Positions 53,987-62,337 of a stretch of DNA of 64,000 bases are shown here, one piece after another. Source of the DNA: Posidoniimonas polymericola (GTDB taxonomy: Bacteria; Planctomycetota; Planctomycetia; Pirellulales; Lacipirellulaceae); the NCBI RefSeq assembly GCF_007859935.1, contig NZ_SJPO01000005.1:403258-467257 (forward strand), written 5' to 3'. Every line of letters starts with the position of its first letter. Within the stretch, counting starts at the first letter, position 1. Below the pieces are notes generated by a model. The model was not told the DNA's origin and did not search any database. It was given only the letters and a program-made list of their open reading frames with translations. The translations under genes and the position numbers were made by a program.

Positions 53987-56900
53987 TCACTTCTTCCGCT
54001 TCGCGTCTTCTTTCGCCTTCTTGAGCCGGGACAGGTAGCTTTCCTCTTCTTTTGGTTCTTCCGTCATGCCGCCGCCTGACTGGGCCCGTTTGGGGTCGGT
54101 TTTGGGGGGCGTTTTGACGTCGGCCAGCGGGACTTCGGCCTGCGGGGCCTGTTCATCGTAGTCGAACCTGGTCTCGGCGGCGCGGCTCCCCGCTGCCCGG
54201 CTTTCTGCGGCCTGGCGGATCTCGCGTTTCTTGCTTTGCAGTCGACTCATCGTCGGGGCGGTGGCGACTTGTTCCGCCTGCATGAACACGTGCACCTTCA
54301 CCCACTCGACCGCCGGCTGGGTCCAGCTCAGGTCGAACTGCACCCGGCGGACGAACACGTCGGCGAAGAACAGGCAGCTCGCCAGCATCACCAGCAGCGG
54401 CCAGCGGTCCTGGCTGCTGACGGCGCGGGGCATGTCGCGGCGGTACGGGTCGACCGCCACCAGCGAATCCGGGATGTCGCCCGTGGCGGGGAGCTCGACG
54501 CCCGCCTCCTCGTCGATCAGCTTGCCGGGCTGGCCGCCGCGGGGCTCGAGGTTGGCGATCTGCGTCAGCAGCGGGCGGTTGGTCTCACGGTCGCGGAACT
54601 CGTCGCTGTAGCCGACATTCACGCCGGTGCGGATCATCGGCTGGCCCGGGCCGGGGTTCACGGCCAGCATGTAGCTGCCGGAGTCGGCCGTGTCGAACTC
54701 GCCGACGTAACGGCCCGGGGCGACCTGCTCGATCACGACCGTCTTAGCGGTCATGTCGGGCGCGAGGACCGTGGCGGTCATCGAGCCGGTGTTGATGAAC
54801 TGGTCGTCCTTGTCGAGCGCGTCGACGACAATGCGGGTCTGGCCGTCGCGGACCTCGGTGGCGACCGAGTAGTTGCCGGTGTCGCCGGTGGGGCGCATCG
54901 ACCAGCGGACCAGCTGGCTGTAGAAGCGGCCGTAGTTTTCCCAGGCGGTCCAGTCGTTGGCCCAGCGGGCGCCGGCGTCGGTGCTGACCACCGCCGACTT
55001 GCCCAGGCCGTAGGTCCACACCGCCAGCAGCGTGGCGTGTTTGGCGTCGGCGTCCGGGGCGATGGCGATCTGCTCGACCAGCGTGTTGTCCTTGAGCGTG
55101 CTCTTCACGTAGCCGGTGATCGGCGGCAGGCCGTCGACGCCCTGCAGGATCTCGTGCAGCGAGTTGGTGACGATCGGCGGCGTGGGGCTCTCGAATTCCT
55201 TGGTGACCGGCCGGGCGATGCGGCGGGCCTCGCGCTTGTAGATCTTCGGCAGGGCGTTGGCGTTCTTCACCACGTAGAACTTGCCGCCGGTCTGCAGGGC
55301 GATGTTCTGCATCATCTTCAGGTCGCCGTGGCCGCCGAGCGCGCCAACCGCGACCGTGGTGATCTGGATATTCTGCTTCTTGAACGCCGCGATCGTCGAC
55401 GCCTTCGGGGGCGAGGGGTCGCCGTCCGAAATGATAATGCAGTGCTTGATGGCGGGCGGAGGGTTGGTGAGCTTGGCCAGCGCTCCCGCCACTTTGACCA
55501 TGCCGGGGTCGAACTGCGGCATGTCGCCCACGACCAGTCGGTCGACGCGGGACATCATCTTCGCCCGGTTCGGCCCGACCTCCAGCATGCCGTTGGGGTG
55601 GTTCCAGAGCCACTGGTCGTCCTGGTTCCACTGGATCAGGCCGCAGTAGTCCTTGGGGCCGAGCGTGCGGATCGCCTCGCGGGCGATCACCTTCTGCCAG
55701 TAGTTGCCCTTGGCGAACTCGCTGGCGTGCATGATCATCGCCAGCGCGCCGATCGGCTCGACCTTGGCGGCCTTGATGCGGAAGTCGACCGGCAGGGCCT
55801 TCTCGACCTCGGTCCCCTCCCAGTCGCCGGCGCCGAGACTGCGGTCGCCGCCCAGCATGATCAACCCGCACCCCAGGTCCTCCGTGTTCGAGACCAGCAT
55901 CTCGAGCTGCGCGTCGCTGAAGCCGGCGATGGTGTCGGTGTCGACGCCCCCCTGGGCGTTGGCGGTGAAGCCGCTGCTGCGGGGGACATTGGCCAGCACC
56001 ACCGAGTCGTACCGCTGCAGCTCGGCCAGCGAGGTGAAGAGCTGGTCGCTCGGCTGCAGCGTGACCTCCAGCCCCTCGCCGCGGAGCCGGTCGACCATGA
56101 ACGCGAACTCGCCGGGGTGCTCCCAGTCCTCGATCACCAGCACGTGCCCCCGGCCGCGGACGTGCGTGAAGGCGGTGGCCGTGTTGTTCTGGGTCGAGGC
56201 GTCGCCGCCGCCGGCGTCGGGCTCGAAGCGGGCCTCGTAGGTGTAGAAGTCGGCCTGCTCGATCTTCTCCTGGATGCCGAACACGTTCTTGCCCGGCTTC
56301 AGCTCGACCGGCTTCTCGACCAGCGTCTCCTCACGCTCGCCCGTCTTGCGGACCAGGCGGAGCTTGCCCTTGGCGACGCGGTTAGGATCATCGGGCGGTG
56401 GTTGATTGTCCAAGACCACCCGCATCTCAAACGGCTGATCGCGCCGCACGTCGGGCGGCAGCACCACCTTGTCCACGGAGACTTCGCTGCGGGCCTCCAG
56501 CGGCACCGGCAGCACGTCGATGCTGATGCCGGCGCCCGCCATCGCCCGGGCCTGCCGCAGCGCGTTGCCGATGTTCTCGTTGCCGTCGGTCACCACGACA
56601 ATCCGCTTGGCGGCGTCGGGCGGGAAGAGCGACATCGCCTTCTGCAACGCGCCCTCGAGGTTCGAGTAGTTGCGGTCCGGCGTGCTCTCGATGCGGGTGA
56701 TGCCGTAGTCGAAGTCGACCGGCGGCAGCTCGACCTCCGCGTCGCGGCCGAAGACGATCACGCCCGCGCGGTCCTCCTTGTCGTCGCGGCGGTGCTCGCT
56801 GACCGAGGCGTTCACAAACCGCCGCATCGCGTCGCGCTCGTCCTCGGGGATGCTGAGTGACTGGTCGAGCAGGTACAGGACCGTCAGCTTGTCGGACTCC

Positions 56901-57103
56901 TCGCGGTGCTGCATGTCGGCGATCGCCAGGATGATCAGCCCCACCACCAGCGACCGCAGCACGAGCGCCGTCAGCCACCGCCACCGCCCCAGGCCCGAGA
57001 GGCTCCGCCGGCCAATCGCCACCAGCGCGACGACCAGCACCGCCAGCAGCCCCAACAAGTAGGGCCACCACGGGTTGTCGAAGGGGAGGTTGAGATCGGA
57101 CAT
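53987..57103 (-). CDS. Large membrane protein with two VWA-type domains and a glutamine amidotransferase-like domain
   Basis: A 1038-residue protein. Two transmembrane helices near the N-terminus (PYLLGLLAVLVVALVAIG and LRSLVVGLIILAIAD) precede a VWA domain with an intact MIDAS: LYLLDQSLSIPEDE, DxSxS. A long Ig-like region follows, then a GATase1-like stretch with GCGLIMLGGDRSLGAGDWEG. A second VWA-like domain at about 540-640 carries ISDGDPSPPKAST, but its DxSxS is lost (IMHASEF). A transmembrane segment at about 915-935 leads to a charged, coiled C-terminus. It is paired with the MoxR ATPase gene downstream. Similar planctomycete proteins are common, but the function is unknown; a cell-envelope or adhesion role is plausible. 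Confidence 0.88.
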   Translation of the reverse strand: MSDLNLPFDNPWWPYLLGLLAVLVVALVAIGRRSLSGLGRWRWLTALVLRSLVVGLIILAIADMQHREESDKLTVLYLLDQSLSIPEDERDAMRRFVNASVSEHRRDDKEDRAGVIVFGRDAEVELPPVDFDYGITRIESTPDRNYSNLEGALQKAMSLFPPDAAKRIVVVTDGNENIGNALRQARAMAGAGISIDVLPVPLEARSEVSVDKVVLPPDVRRDQPFEMRVVLDNQPPPDDPNRVAKGKLRLVRKTGEREETLVEKPVELKPGKNVFGIQEKIEQADFYTYEARFEPDAGGGDASTQNNTATAFTHVRGRGHVLVIEDWEHPGEFAFMVDRLRGEGLEVTLQPSDQLFTSLAELQRYDSVVLANVPRSSGFTANAQGGVDTDTIAGFSDAQLEMLVSNTEDLGCGLIMLGGDRSLGAGDWEGTEVEKALPVDFRIKAAKVEPIGALAMIMHASEFAKGNYWQKVIAREAIRTLGPKDYCGLIQWNQDDQWLWNHPNGMLEVGPNRAKMMSRVDRLVVGDMPQFDPGMVKVAGALAKLTNPPPAIKHCIIISDGDPSPPKASTIAAFKKQNIQITTVAVGALGGHGDLKMMQNIALQTGGKFYVVKNANALPKIYKREARRIARPVTKEFESPTPPIVTNSLHEILQGVDGLPPITGYVKSTLKDNTLVEQIAIAPDADAKHATLLAVWTYGLGKSAVVSTDAGARWANDWTAWENYGRFYSQLVRWSMRPTGDTGNYSVATEVRDGQTRIVVDALDKDDQFINTGSMTATVLAPDMTAKTVVIEQVAPGRYVGEFDTADSGSYMLAVNPGPGQPMIRTGVNVGYSDEFRDRETNRPLLTQIANLEPRGGQPGKLIDEEAGVELPATGDIPDSLVAVDPYRRDMPRAVSSQDRWPLLVMLASCLFFADVFVRRVQFDLSWTQPAVEWVKVHVFMQAEQVATAPTMSRLQSKKREIRQAAESRAAGSRAAETRFDYDEQAPQAEVPLADVKTPPKTDPKRAQSGGGMTEEPKEEESYLSRLKKAKEDAKRKK

Positions 57104-57324
57104 TTAGGAGGTTTGAACCACGAAGGCACGAAGACACAAAAGGATTACCGCTAATTGACCAGACGCTTTATGCCGTCCTTGATCAGCACCGAGTTGAAGT
57201 TAATCAGTTGAGGTCAGACATTTAGGAGATTTGAACCACGAAGGCACCAAGACACAAAAGGATCACCGCTAATTGACCAGACGCTTTATGCCGTCCTTGA
57301 TCAGCACCGAGTTGAAGTTAATCA
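57089..57324. repeat. 118-base tandem direct duplication
   Basis: 57089-57206 and 57207-57324 are two copies of the same 118 bases with about five differences. Each copy contains the start of the VWA gene (copy 1 functional, copy 2 reading MSDLN then stop on the minus strand) joined to the last 19 or so codons of the GxxExxY gene (copy 2 functional, copy 1 a leftover). The duplication is therefore a recent event that inserted copies of two gene ends between the genes. Confidence 0.92.
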
Positions 57325-57698
57325 GCAGACCGAGGCGATTTCCAGACAGCTTGAGGTAAGTCAAAAGTTGTGCCGTGTGTATAGGTTCGAGCGAATCCAC
57401 CGCCTTCAACTCCACCACAACCTGGTCTCCAACCAGCAGATCGAGTCTCAACCCAGCATCTATCTCGATTTCATCGTATCGAATAGGCTGAGCCTCTTGG
57501 CGACGAACCGGAATCGATCGTTTCGTTAACTCGTAGCTGAGGCACGTCTCATAGACAGATTCCAGCAAGCCCGGTCCGAGCGTAGAGTGTACCCGAAATG
57601 CGGCGTCAACAACCTGCTTGGCAATCGCTTCAGTGGACGCTGGAATGGGATCATGCATGGTTGTCTCGTCCTTAGTGCCTTCGTGTCTTGGTGGTTTA
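57234..57698. repeat. GxxExxY gene unit bounded by inverted CACGAAG repeats
   Basis: AACCACGAAGGCACCAAGAC and ACAAAAGG on the left (57234-57262) are matched in reverse by CCTTAGTGCCTTCGTGTC then TTGGTGGTTT at the right (57669-57698). Only the GxxExxY gene lies between. The arms belong to the same family as the inverted repeats in the uracil operon. Confidence 0.65.
57269..57658 (-). CDS. GxxExxY family protein
   Basis: A 129-residue protein with the defining motif in LGPGLLESVYETCLSYEL. The rest is a PD-(D/E)xK-like alpha/beta fold: IEIDAGLRLDLLVGDQVVVE, then ELKAVDSLEPIHTAQLLTYL. These residues could form a nuclease-like active site (D...ExK), but no activity has been proved for the family to my knowledge. 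The genes are scattered and appear mobile. The gene sits between inverted repeats and its 3' end is part of the 118-base duplication. Confidence 0.88.
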   Translation of the reverse strand: MHDPIPASTEAIAKQVVDAAFRVHSTLGPGLLESVYETCLSYELTKRSIPVRRQEAQPIRYDEIEIDAGLRLDLLVGDQVVVELKAVDSLEPIHTAQLLTYLKLSGNRLGLLINFNSVLIKDGIKRLVN

Positions 57699-57715
57699 TC
57701 TCGTAGGCAATTCCG

Positions 57716-58645
57716 TCAAATCGTGATGGTTTGCACGCGGTGGTTGTAGGTGTCGAGCACGTGGACGCGGCCGGTCGAGTCGCGGGCGAGGGCCCAGGGG
57801 CGGTCGAGCTGGCCCGGGCCGCGGCCGGACTCGCCCCAGCAGCCGAGCGACTCGCCCTCCTGGGTGAACACCTGCACGCGGTTGCCGCCATGCTCCACCA
57901 GGATCACACGGCCGGCGTCGTCCATGGCGATGTCGTACGGGTACGACAGCTGTCCGGGCGCCGTGCCCTCCTCGCCCCACATAAACAGCAGCTCGCCCTC
58001 GGTGTCGAACACCTGCATGCGGTGGTTGCAGGCGTCGCAGACCCAGATGCGGTCCTGGGGGTCGACGTACAGGTTCTGCGGGCGGACAAACTGGCCCGGG
58101 TCGGCGCCGTGCGAGCCCCACTGCAGCACGAAATCGCCCTCGGGCGTGAACTTCTGGATGCGGTCGTAGTCGCCGTACTCGGCGATGTAGACCGCGCCGG
58201 TCGAGTCGCGGACCGCGTCGGTCACGAAGCCGAACTCGCCCGGGCCGTGGCCCTCCGTGCCGCCGATGGTCTCGTCCTCGATCAGCGTGCCGTCGAGGGC
58301 GTAGGAGAGCATGCGGTAGTAGTGCGTGTCGGCCACCAGCAGCCGGTCGCCCTCGATCGTGATGCCGGTCGGCTTGCCGTTCTGGTAGTTCGGGGTCTGC
58401 CAGCCGCGGAGGAACTCGCCCGCGGGCGTGAACACCTGGATGCGGGCGGTGAAGTCGACAATGTAGACATTCGCGTCGGCGTCGACGTCCATCGCGCGGG
58501 GCCGCCAGAGTCGGCCGTCGACCAGCCCCCGGCGGGACCAGACACTCTGGAGTTTGCCGATCGTGTTGCCGGACTTTTCGCAGCCGCCACACGAGGCTAC
58601 GAGGGCCCCAGCAGCAACGGTTCGGCAAAAGTCTCGGCGATTCAT
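57716..58645 (-). CDS. NHL-repeat protein, exported lipoprotein-like
   Basis: A 309-residue beta-propeller. The N-terminus MNRRDFCRTVAAGALVASCG combines a twin-arginine-like RR motif with a lipobox-like ASCGGC, so it is probably exported through the Tat pathway or lipid-anchored. About six NHL blades follow, with repeated patterns such as RPRAMDVDADANVYIVDF, RIQVFTPAGEFLRGW, NLYVDPQDRIWVCDACNHRM and HRVQTITI at the end. The ligand is unknown. It is divergent from the Sua5 fusion gene. Confidence 0.9.
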   Translation of the reverse strand: MNRRDFCRTVAAGALVASCGGCEKSGNTIGKLQSVWSRRGLVDGRLWRPRAMDVDADANVYIVDFTARIQVFTPAGEFLRGWQTPNYQNGKPTGITIEGDRLLVADTHYYRMLSYALDGTLIEDETIGGTEGHGPGEFGFVTDAVRDSTGAVYIAEYGDYDRIQKFTPEGDFVLQWGSHGADPGQFVRPQNLYVDPQDRIWVCDACNHRMQVFDTEGELLFMWGEEGTAPGQLSYPYDIAMDDAGRVILVEHGGNRVQVFTQEGESLGCWGESGRGPGQLDRPWALARDSTGRVHVLDTYNHRVQTITI

Positions 58646-58983
58646 GCGTTTCTCGAACGAGTCGGGCGCCCGCTGTTTGTCGGTGGCAGCCGCGGTCCCC
58701 GCATGGTACGCGAGATTGCACGCGGGTGCATCGGTCGCCCTAATCCATTACAAGCGTGCGACTTGCGGCCGCCGCCCCCGATCCGGGCCGCTTGACCCTG
58801 CCATTATTCGGCCGGTATAAAGTCGTGGCTAGCACTACGCGGGGCCGGTGCCCAGCGATTAGTCGGCGGATGGCTGCTAATCATGCGGATCGTGACGCCC
58901 AAATCGCCCGCCGGTGCGTCCGCCTCGCAGTCCGGTCCGAGTCTTGTTTACGCGTCGGGTTCTTGCACCCGCACAGGGGCGCC
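58646..58983. other. Divergent intergenic region with a promoter
   Basis: About 340 bases between the NHL protein and Sua5 fusion genes, holding the promoter listed next. I see no other element. Confidence 0.45.
58792..58821 (+). promoter_or_regulatory. Sigma-70-type promoter of the Sua5 fusion gene
   Basis: TTGACC at 58792-58797 and TATAAA at 58816-58821 are separated by 18 bases. The start codon of the fusion gene is about 160 bases downstream, leaving a leader of about 155 bases. Confidence 0.5.
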
Positions 58984-60120
58984 ATGCCACCCATTGTCAT
59001 CGAAGTTGCCCGCGCGGACGACGTGCGTGACGTCGTGCACCGCGCGGTCCAGGCGTTGGCCGAGGGGCAGCTGGTCGTGATGCCGACCGAGACCGTCTAC
59101 GGCGTGGCGGCCAGCGCGTGCAGCGCGGCCGGCATGCGGCGGCTGGCCGAGCTGAAGCAGCACGGCGCCGACGCCCCGTTCGCCCTCGCCGTGAAGAGCG
59201 CCCAGGAGCTCGAGGACTACGCCCCCGGAGCCTCGCCACTGGCCAAGCGGCTCGCGCGGCGGGCCTGGCCCGGCCCGGTGACGCTGGTCGTGGACACGCC
59301 GCAGGACGGGGGCCTGATCAACCAGCTGCCGGAAGAAGCCCGCAGCCACATCTGCCCTAACGGCACGGTCGGCCTGCGGTGCCCGGCGCACCGCATCGTG
59401 CAGGACGTGCTGCGGATGATCCCGGGGCCGCTGGCGCTCTCCAGCGCCAACCTGCACGGCGAGCCCGACACGGTCTCTGGTCGCGAGGCGGCCAAGGCCC
59501 TCGGCGACAAGATCGCCCTCGTGATGGACGACGGCCCCGCCCACTACGGGCAGCCTAGTTCGGTGGTCCAGGTGCGGGGCGGCACGCACACGGTATTGAG
59601 GGAGGGAGTCGTGGGGAAGCCAACCATTGACCGGCTGTCGCGGTACCTGGTGCTGATGGTCTGCACCGGCAACACGTGCCGCAGCCCGATGGCCGAGGCC
59701 CTGCTGCGACGCAACCTGGCCAAGCGGCTCGGCTGCGATCCCGACGACCTCGAGGACCACGGCGTGATGGTCGCCTCGGCCGGCGTGCACGCCGGCGGCG
59801 GCTCGCCCGCCAGCCCCGAGGCGGTCGCCCTGATGGCCGAGATGGGCTGCCCGCTCGACCGCCACCTCTCACAGCAGCTCACCGAACAGCTCGTCCGCTC
59901 GGCCGACCTGATCGTCACGATGACCCGCGGGCACCGCCAGGCGCTGCTCGCCTCGTGGCCCGACGCCGCGCCGCGGACCCGGCTCCTGATGCCCGACGCC
60001 GACCTCAGCGACCCGATCGGCGGCTCCGCGGAGATCTACCGGGCGTGCGCCGAGCAGATCGAGCAGGCCCTCGACGCCCACGCGAAAGAAATCGTCGCCG
60101 GCGTTGGCGGTGAGAAGTAG
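58984..60120 (+). CDS. Fusion of threonylcarbamoyl-AMP synthase (Sua5/YrdC) and low-molecular-weight phosphatase
   Basis: 378 residues from ATG 58984. Residues 10-215 are the Sua5/YrdC/YwlC domain: QLVVMPTETVYGVAASACSA, WPGPVTLVVD, GTVGLRCPAHRIVQDVLR and LALSSANLHGEPD. This enzyme makes the intermediate for N6-threonylcarbamoyladenosine in tRNAs reading ANN codons. Residues about 220-375 form a low-molecular-weight protein-tyrosine phosphatase: VCTGNTCRSPMAEALLRR (a CxxNxCRS-type P-loop as CTGNTCRS) and the general-acid loop DADLSDPIGGS. Both active sites look intact. The pairing is unusual in biology at large but is expected to be common in planctomycetes. Confidence 0.92.
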   Translation: MPPIVIEVARADDVRDVVHRAVQALAEGQLVVMPTETVYGVAASACSAAGMRRLAELKQHGADAPFALAVKSAQELEDYAPGASPLAKRLARRAWPGPVTLVVDTPQDGGLINQLPEEARSHICPNGTVGLRCPAHRIVQDVLRMIPGPLALSSANLHGEPDTVSGREAAKALGDKIALVMDDGPAHYGQPSSVVQVRGGTHTVLREGVVGKPTIDRLSRYLVLMVCTGNTCRSPMAEALLRRNLAKRLGCDPDDLEDHGVMVASAGVHAGGGSPASPEAVALMAEMGCPLDRHLSQQLTEQLVRSADLIVTMTRGHRQALLASWPDAAPRTRLLMPDADLSDPIGGSAEIYRACAEQIEQALDAHAKEIVAGVGGEK

Positions 60121-60168
60121 CGCGGACCTGGCAACCGAACACCACCGCTATTCTTTAGGATCAGAATC

Positions 60169-60621
60169 ATGCGAATCGCCATCGGCAGCGACCACCGTGG
60201 CTTCCACCTCAAGGCGAAGATTGTCTCCGTCTTGAAGCAGCAGGACCACGAGGTAGAGGACGTCGGCGCGCTGGGCGACGAGAGCGTCGACTACCCGGAC
60301 TACGCCGCCATCGTCGCCAAGAAGGTGAGCGAGGGGACGATCGACCGCGGCATCCTGATCTGCGGGACCGGCATCGGCATGGCGGTCGCCGCCAACAAGT
60401 TCCCGGGGGTCCGCGCCGCTCCGTGCACCGACGAGGTCACCGCCGAGATCAGCCGCCGCCACAACGACCTCAACGTCCTCTGCCTGTCGGCCGACCTGCT
60501 CAGCCCCAGGGTCGTCGAGCGGATGGTCGACGTCTGGCTCGCCACGGAGTTTGAGGCCGGCCGCCACACCCGCCGCATCGAGAAGATCACCCAGCTCGAG
60601 TCCGACAACTGCTGCCAATAA
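60169..60621 (+). CDS. rpiB: Ribose-5-phosphate isomerase B
   Basis: A 150-residue protein: MRIAIGSDHRGFHLK, DYPDYAAIVAKKV, GILICGTGIGMAVAANKFPG, RAAPCTDEVTAEISRRHNDL and NVLCLSADLL are all RpiB signatures, with the active-site cysteine in LICGTGIG. It interconverts ribose 5-phosphate and ribulose 5-phosphate. An AGGA ribosome-binding site lies eight bases before the start. It follows the Sua5 fusion gene with a 48-base gap. Confidence 0.95.
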   Translation: MRIAIGSDHRGFHLKAKIVSVLKQQDHEVEDVGALGDESVDYPDYAAIVAKKVSEGTIDRGILICGTGIGMAVAANKFPGVRAAPCTDEVTAEISRRHNDLNVLCLSADLLSPRVVERMVDVWLATEFEAGRHTRRIEKITQLESDNCCQ

Positions 60622-60680
60622 AGTAGCTGCACGGTTGGTGGCTGCGCCGATTGGGCGCCAGCCATCCAACCGCTCGTAGC

Positions 60681-60699
60681 CCCCGGCTCTGCCGGGGGA
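60681..60699. repeat. Short GC-rich hairpin
   Basis: CCCCCGGC-TCT-GCCGGGGG makes an eight-base perfect stem with a three-base loop between rpiB and the glycerate kinase gene. Without a T-run it is more likely a repeated palindrome than a terminator. Confidence 0.5.
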
Positions 60700-60760
60700 T
60701 GAACCGCCAATCGCCCCCACAGGCGTGCCCTACTGAAGGAACCCTGCGGAAGGAGTTCTA

Positions 60761-62110
60761 ATGCCACGCACCGAGGCCCAGCTCCGCGAGGACGCGTTGG
60801 CGATCTGGCAGGCCGGGGTCGCGGCGGTCGACCCGCTGCGATTGATCCCCGAGGTCGTGCTGGCCGAAGGCGATCAGCTCATCATCGGCGACGCCGCGTT
60901 CGACCTCGACCTGATCGGCCGCATCGTCGTGGTCGGGGGGGGCAAGGCGGGCGCCGGCATGGCGGTGGGGCTCGAGCAGGCACTCGGGCCGCGGATCCTG
61001 GCCGACAAACAAGTCACCGGCCTGCTGAGCGTGCCGGCCGACTGCCTCGCCCCGACACAGGCCATCCGCCTGGTCGCCGGCCGCCCCGCCGGCGTCAACG
61101 AGCCCCGCCCCGAGGGCGCCGCCGCGGCCGCCGAGATGCTCGACCTCGTGGCCGACCTCCAGCCGACCGACCTCTGCCTGTGCCTGCTGTCGGGCGGCGG
61201 CTCGGCCCTGCTCCCCGCGCCGATCGACGGCGTCACCCTGGAGCAGAAGGCGGCCGTCACACGGTTGCTGAGCGGCGCCGGGGCCGACATCCGCCAGCTC
61301 AACTGCGTCCGCAAGCAGCTCAGCCGCATCAAAGGAGGCGGACTCGCCAGGGCGTGCCGCGCGGCGCAGCTCATCACGCTGATCATCTCCGACGTATTAG
61401 GCGACCCGCTCGACGCGATTGCCTCGGGCCCCACAGTCGAAAACCCCGAAACGGTCGACGACGCCCTCCGCGTGTTCGCTGACCTCGGCGTCGCCGACCA
61501 CCCCGACGCGGCGCCGATCATCGCCGCGCTGCAGGCGAAGCCGCAGCAACAGCACGACACGGCGCACTGCGTGGTCGACAACCAAGTAATCGCCAACAAC
61601 GCGATGGCGGTCGACTCGGCCGGCATCGAGGCCGAGCGTCGTGGCTACAGCCACGCGATGGACTGCGCCATCGACTGCGAGGGCCCTGCCGAGGAGGTCG
61701 GCGAGAAGCTCGCCCAGATGGCCCTGCACATGCGTGACACGCCCGGCCCCGACTGCCTGATCACCGGCGGCGAGCCAACCGTCAAGCTGGCCGACCCCGC
61801 CATCCGCGGCCGCGGCGGCCGCAACCAGCAGCTGACGCTCGCGGCGCTGCAACAGCTCGGCGACTGCCGCGGCGTCGTGCTGCTCTCCGGCGGCACCGAC
61901 GGCGAGGACGGCCCCACCGACGCCGCCGGCGCGTGGGTCGACGCCGAGGTCGTCAACCAGGCCCACCAGCTCGGCCTCAACGCCGACGACGCCCTCCGCC
62001 GCAACGACGCCTACACGTTCTTCGAGCAGACCGGCAGCCTGCTCCAGACCGGCCCCAGCGGCACCAACGTCTGCGATGTCCGCGTGGTGGTGGTAAGTCA
62101 AGACGGCTAG
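60761..62110 (+). CDS. Glycerate 2-kinase (MOFRL/GckA family)
   Basis: A 449-residue protein of the DUF4147/MOFRL glycerate kinase family. IVVVGGGKAGAGMAVGLEQ opens the Rossmann-like N-domain. CLLSGGGSALLPAPIDGVTL, NCVRKQLSRIKGGGLAR and LITLIISDVLGDPLDAIASG are conserved. The MOFRL C-terminal domain has ITGGEPTVKL, GGRNQQLTLAALQQ and LLSGGTDGEDGPTDAAGAWV. The enzyme phosphorylates glycerate to 2-phosphoglycerate. It is the last gene before the integron. Confidence 0.93.
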   Translation: MPRTEAQLREDALAIWQAGVAAVDPLRLIPEVVLAEGDQLIIGDAAFDLDLIGRIVVVGGGKAGAGMAVGLEQALGPRILADKQVTGLLSVPADCLAPTQAIRLVAGRPAGVNEPRPEGAAAAAEMLDLVADLQPTDLCLCLLSGGGSALLPAPIDGVTLEQKAAVTRLLSGAGADIRQLNCVRKQLSRIKGGGLARACRAAQLITLIISDVLGDPLDAIASGPTVENPETVDDALRVFADLGVADHPDAAPIIAALQAKPQQQHDTAHCVVDNQVIANNAMAVDSAGIEAERRGYSHAMDCAIDCEGPAEEVGEKLAQMALHMRDTPGPDCLITGGEPTVKLADPAIRGRGGRNQQLTLAALQQLGDCRGVVLLSGGTDGEDGPTDAAGAWVDAEVVNQAHQLGLNADDALRRNDAYTFFEQTGSLLQTGPSGTNVCDVRVVVVSQDG

Positions 62111-62337
62111 TAGAGCTGGTGTGAACGGTGGCTGCGCAGCACGATGAAGCCGACGTCGATTCGGAGGTCCCGAATTGTACCGAGGTTGTGACAACCTCAG
62201 CGAGTTTGCTGATTCTCTCCGGCTCCGCGGGCGATGCAACCGCGTGCACGAAGGACAATGCGGAAGCCGCTGCTGTCGAAAGCTGCTCAACCAGTTGGCG
62301 GCGTCCCACTTTGGGAGGGCTCATCCTGCATGAGGGA

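Noticed and set aside
54236..56860. 874-codon plus-strand frame antisense to the VWA gene
   Set aside because: The length comes from high GC on the opposite strand. The translation is low-complexity RR/VV/AG-rich and has no domain, while the minus-strand frame is a clear protein.
60681..60699. Intrinsic terminator after rpiB
   Set aside because: The stem is strong, but no run of T follows on either strand, so it was listed only as a hairpin.
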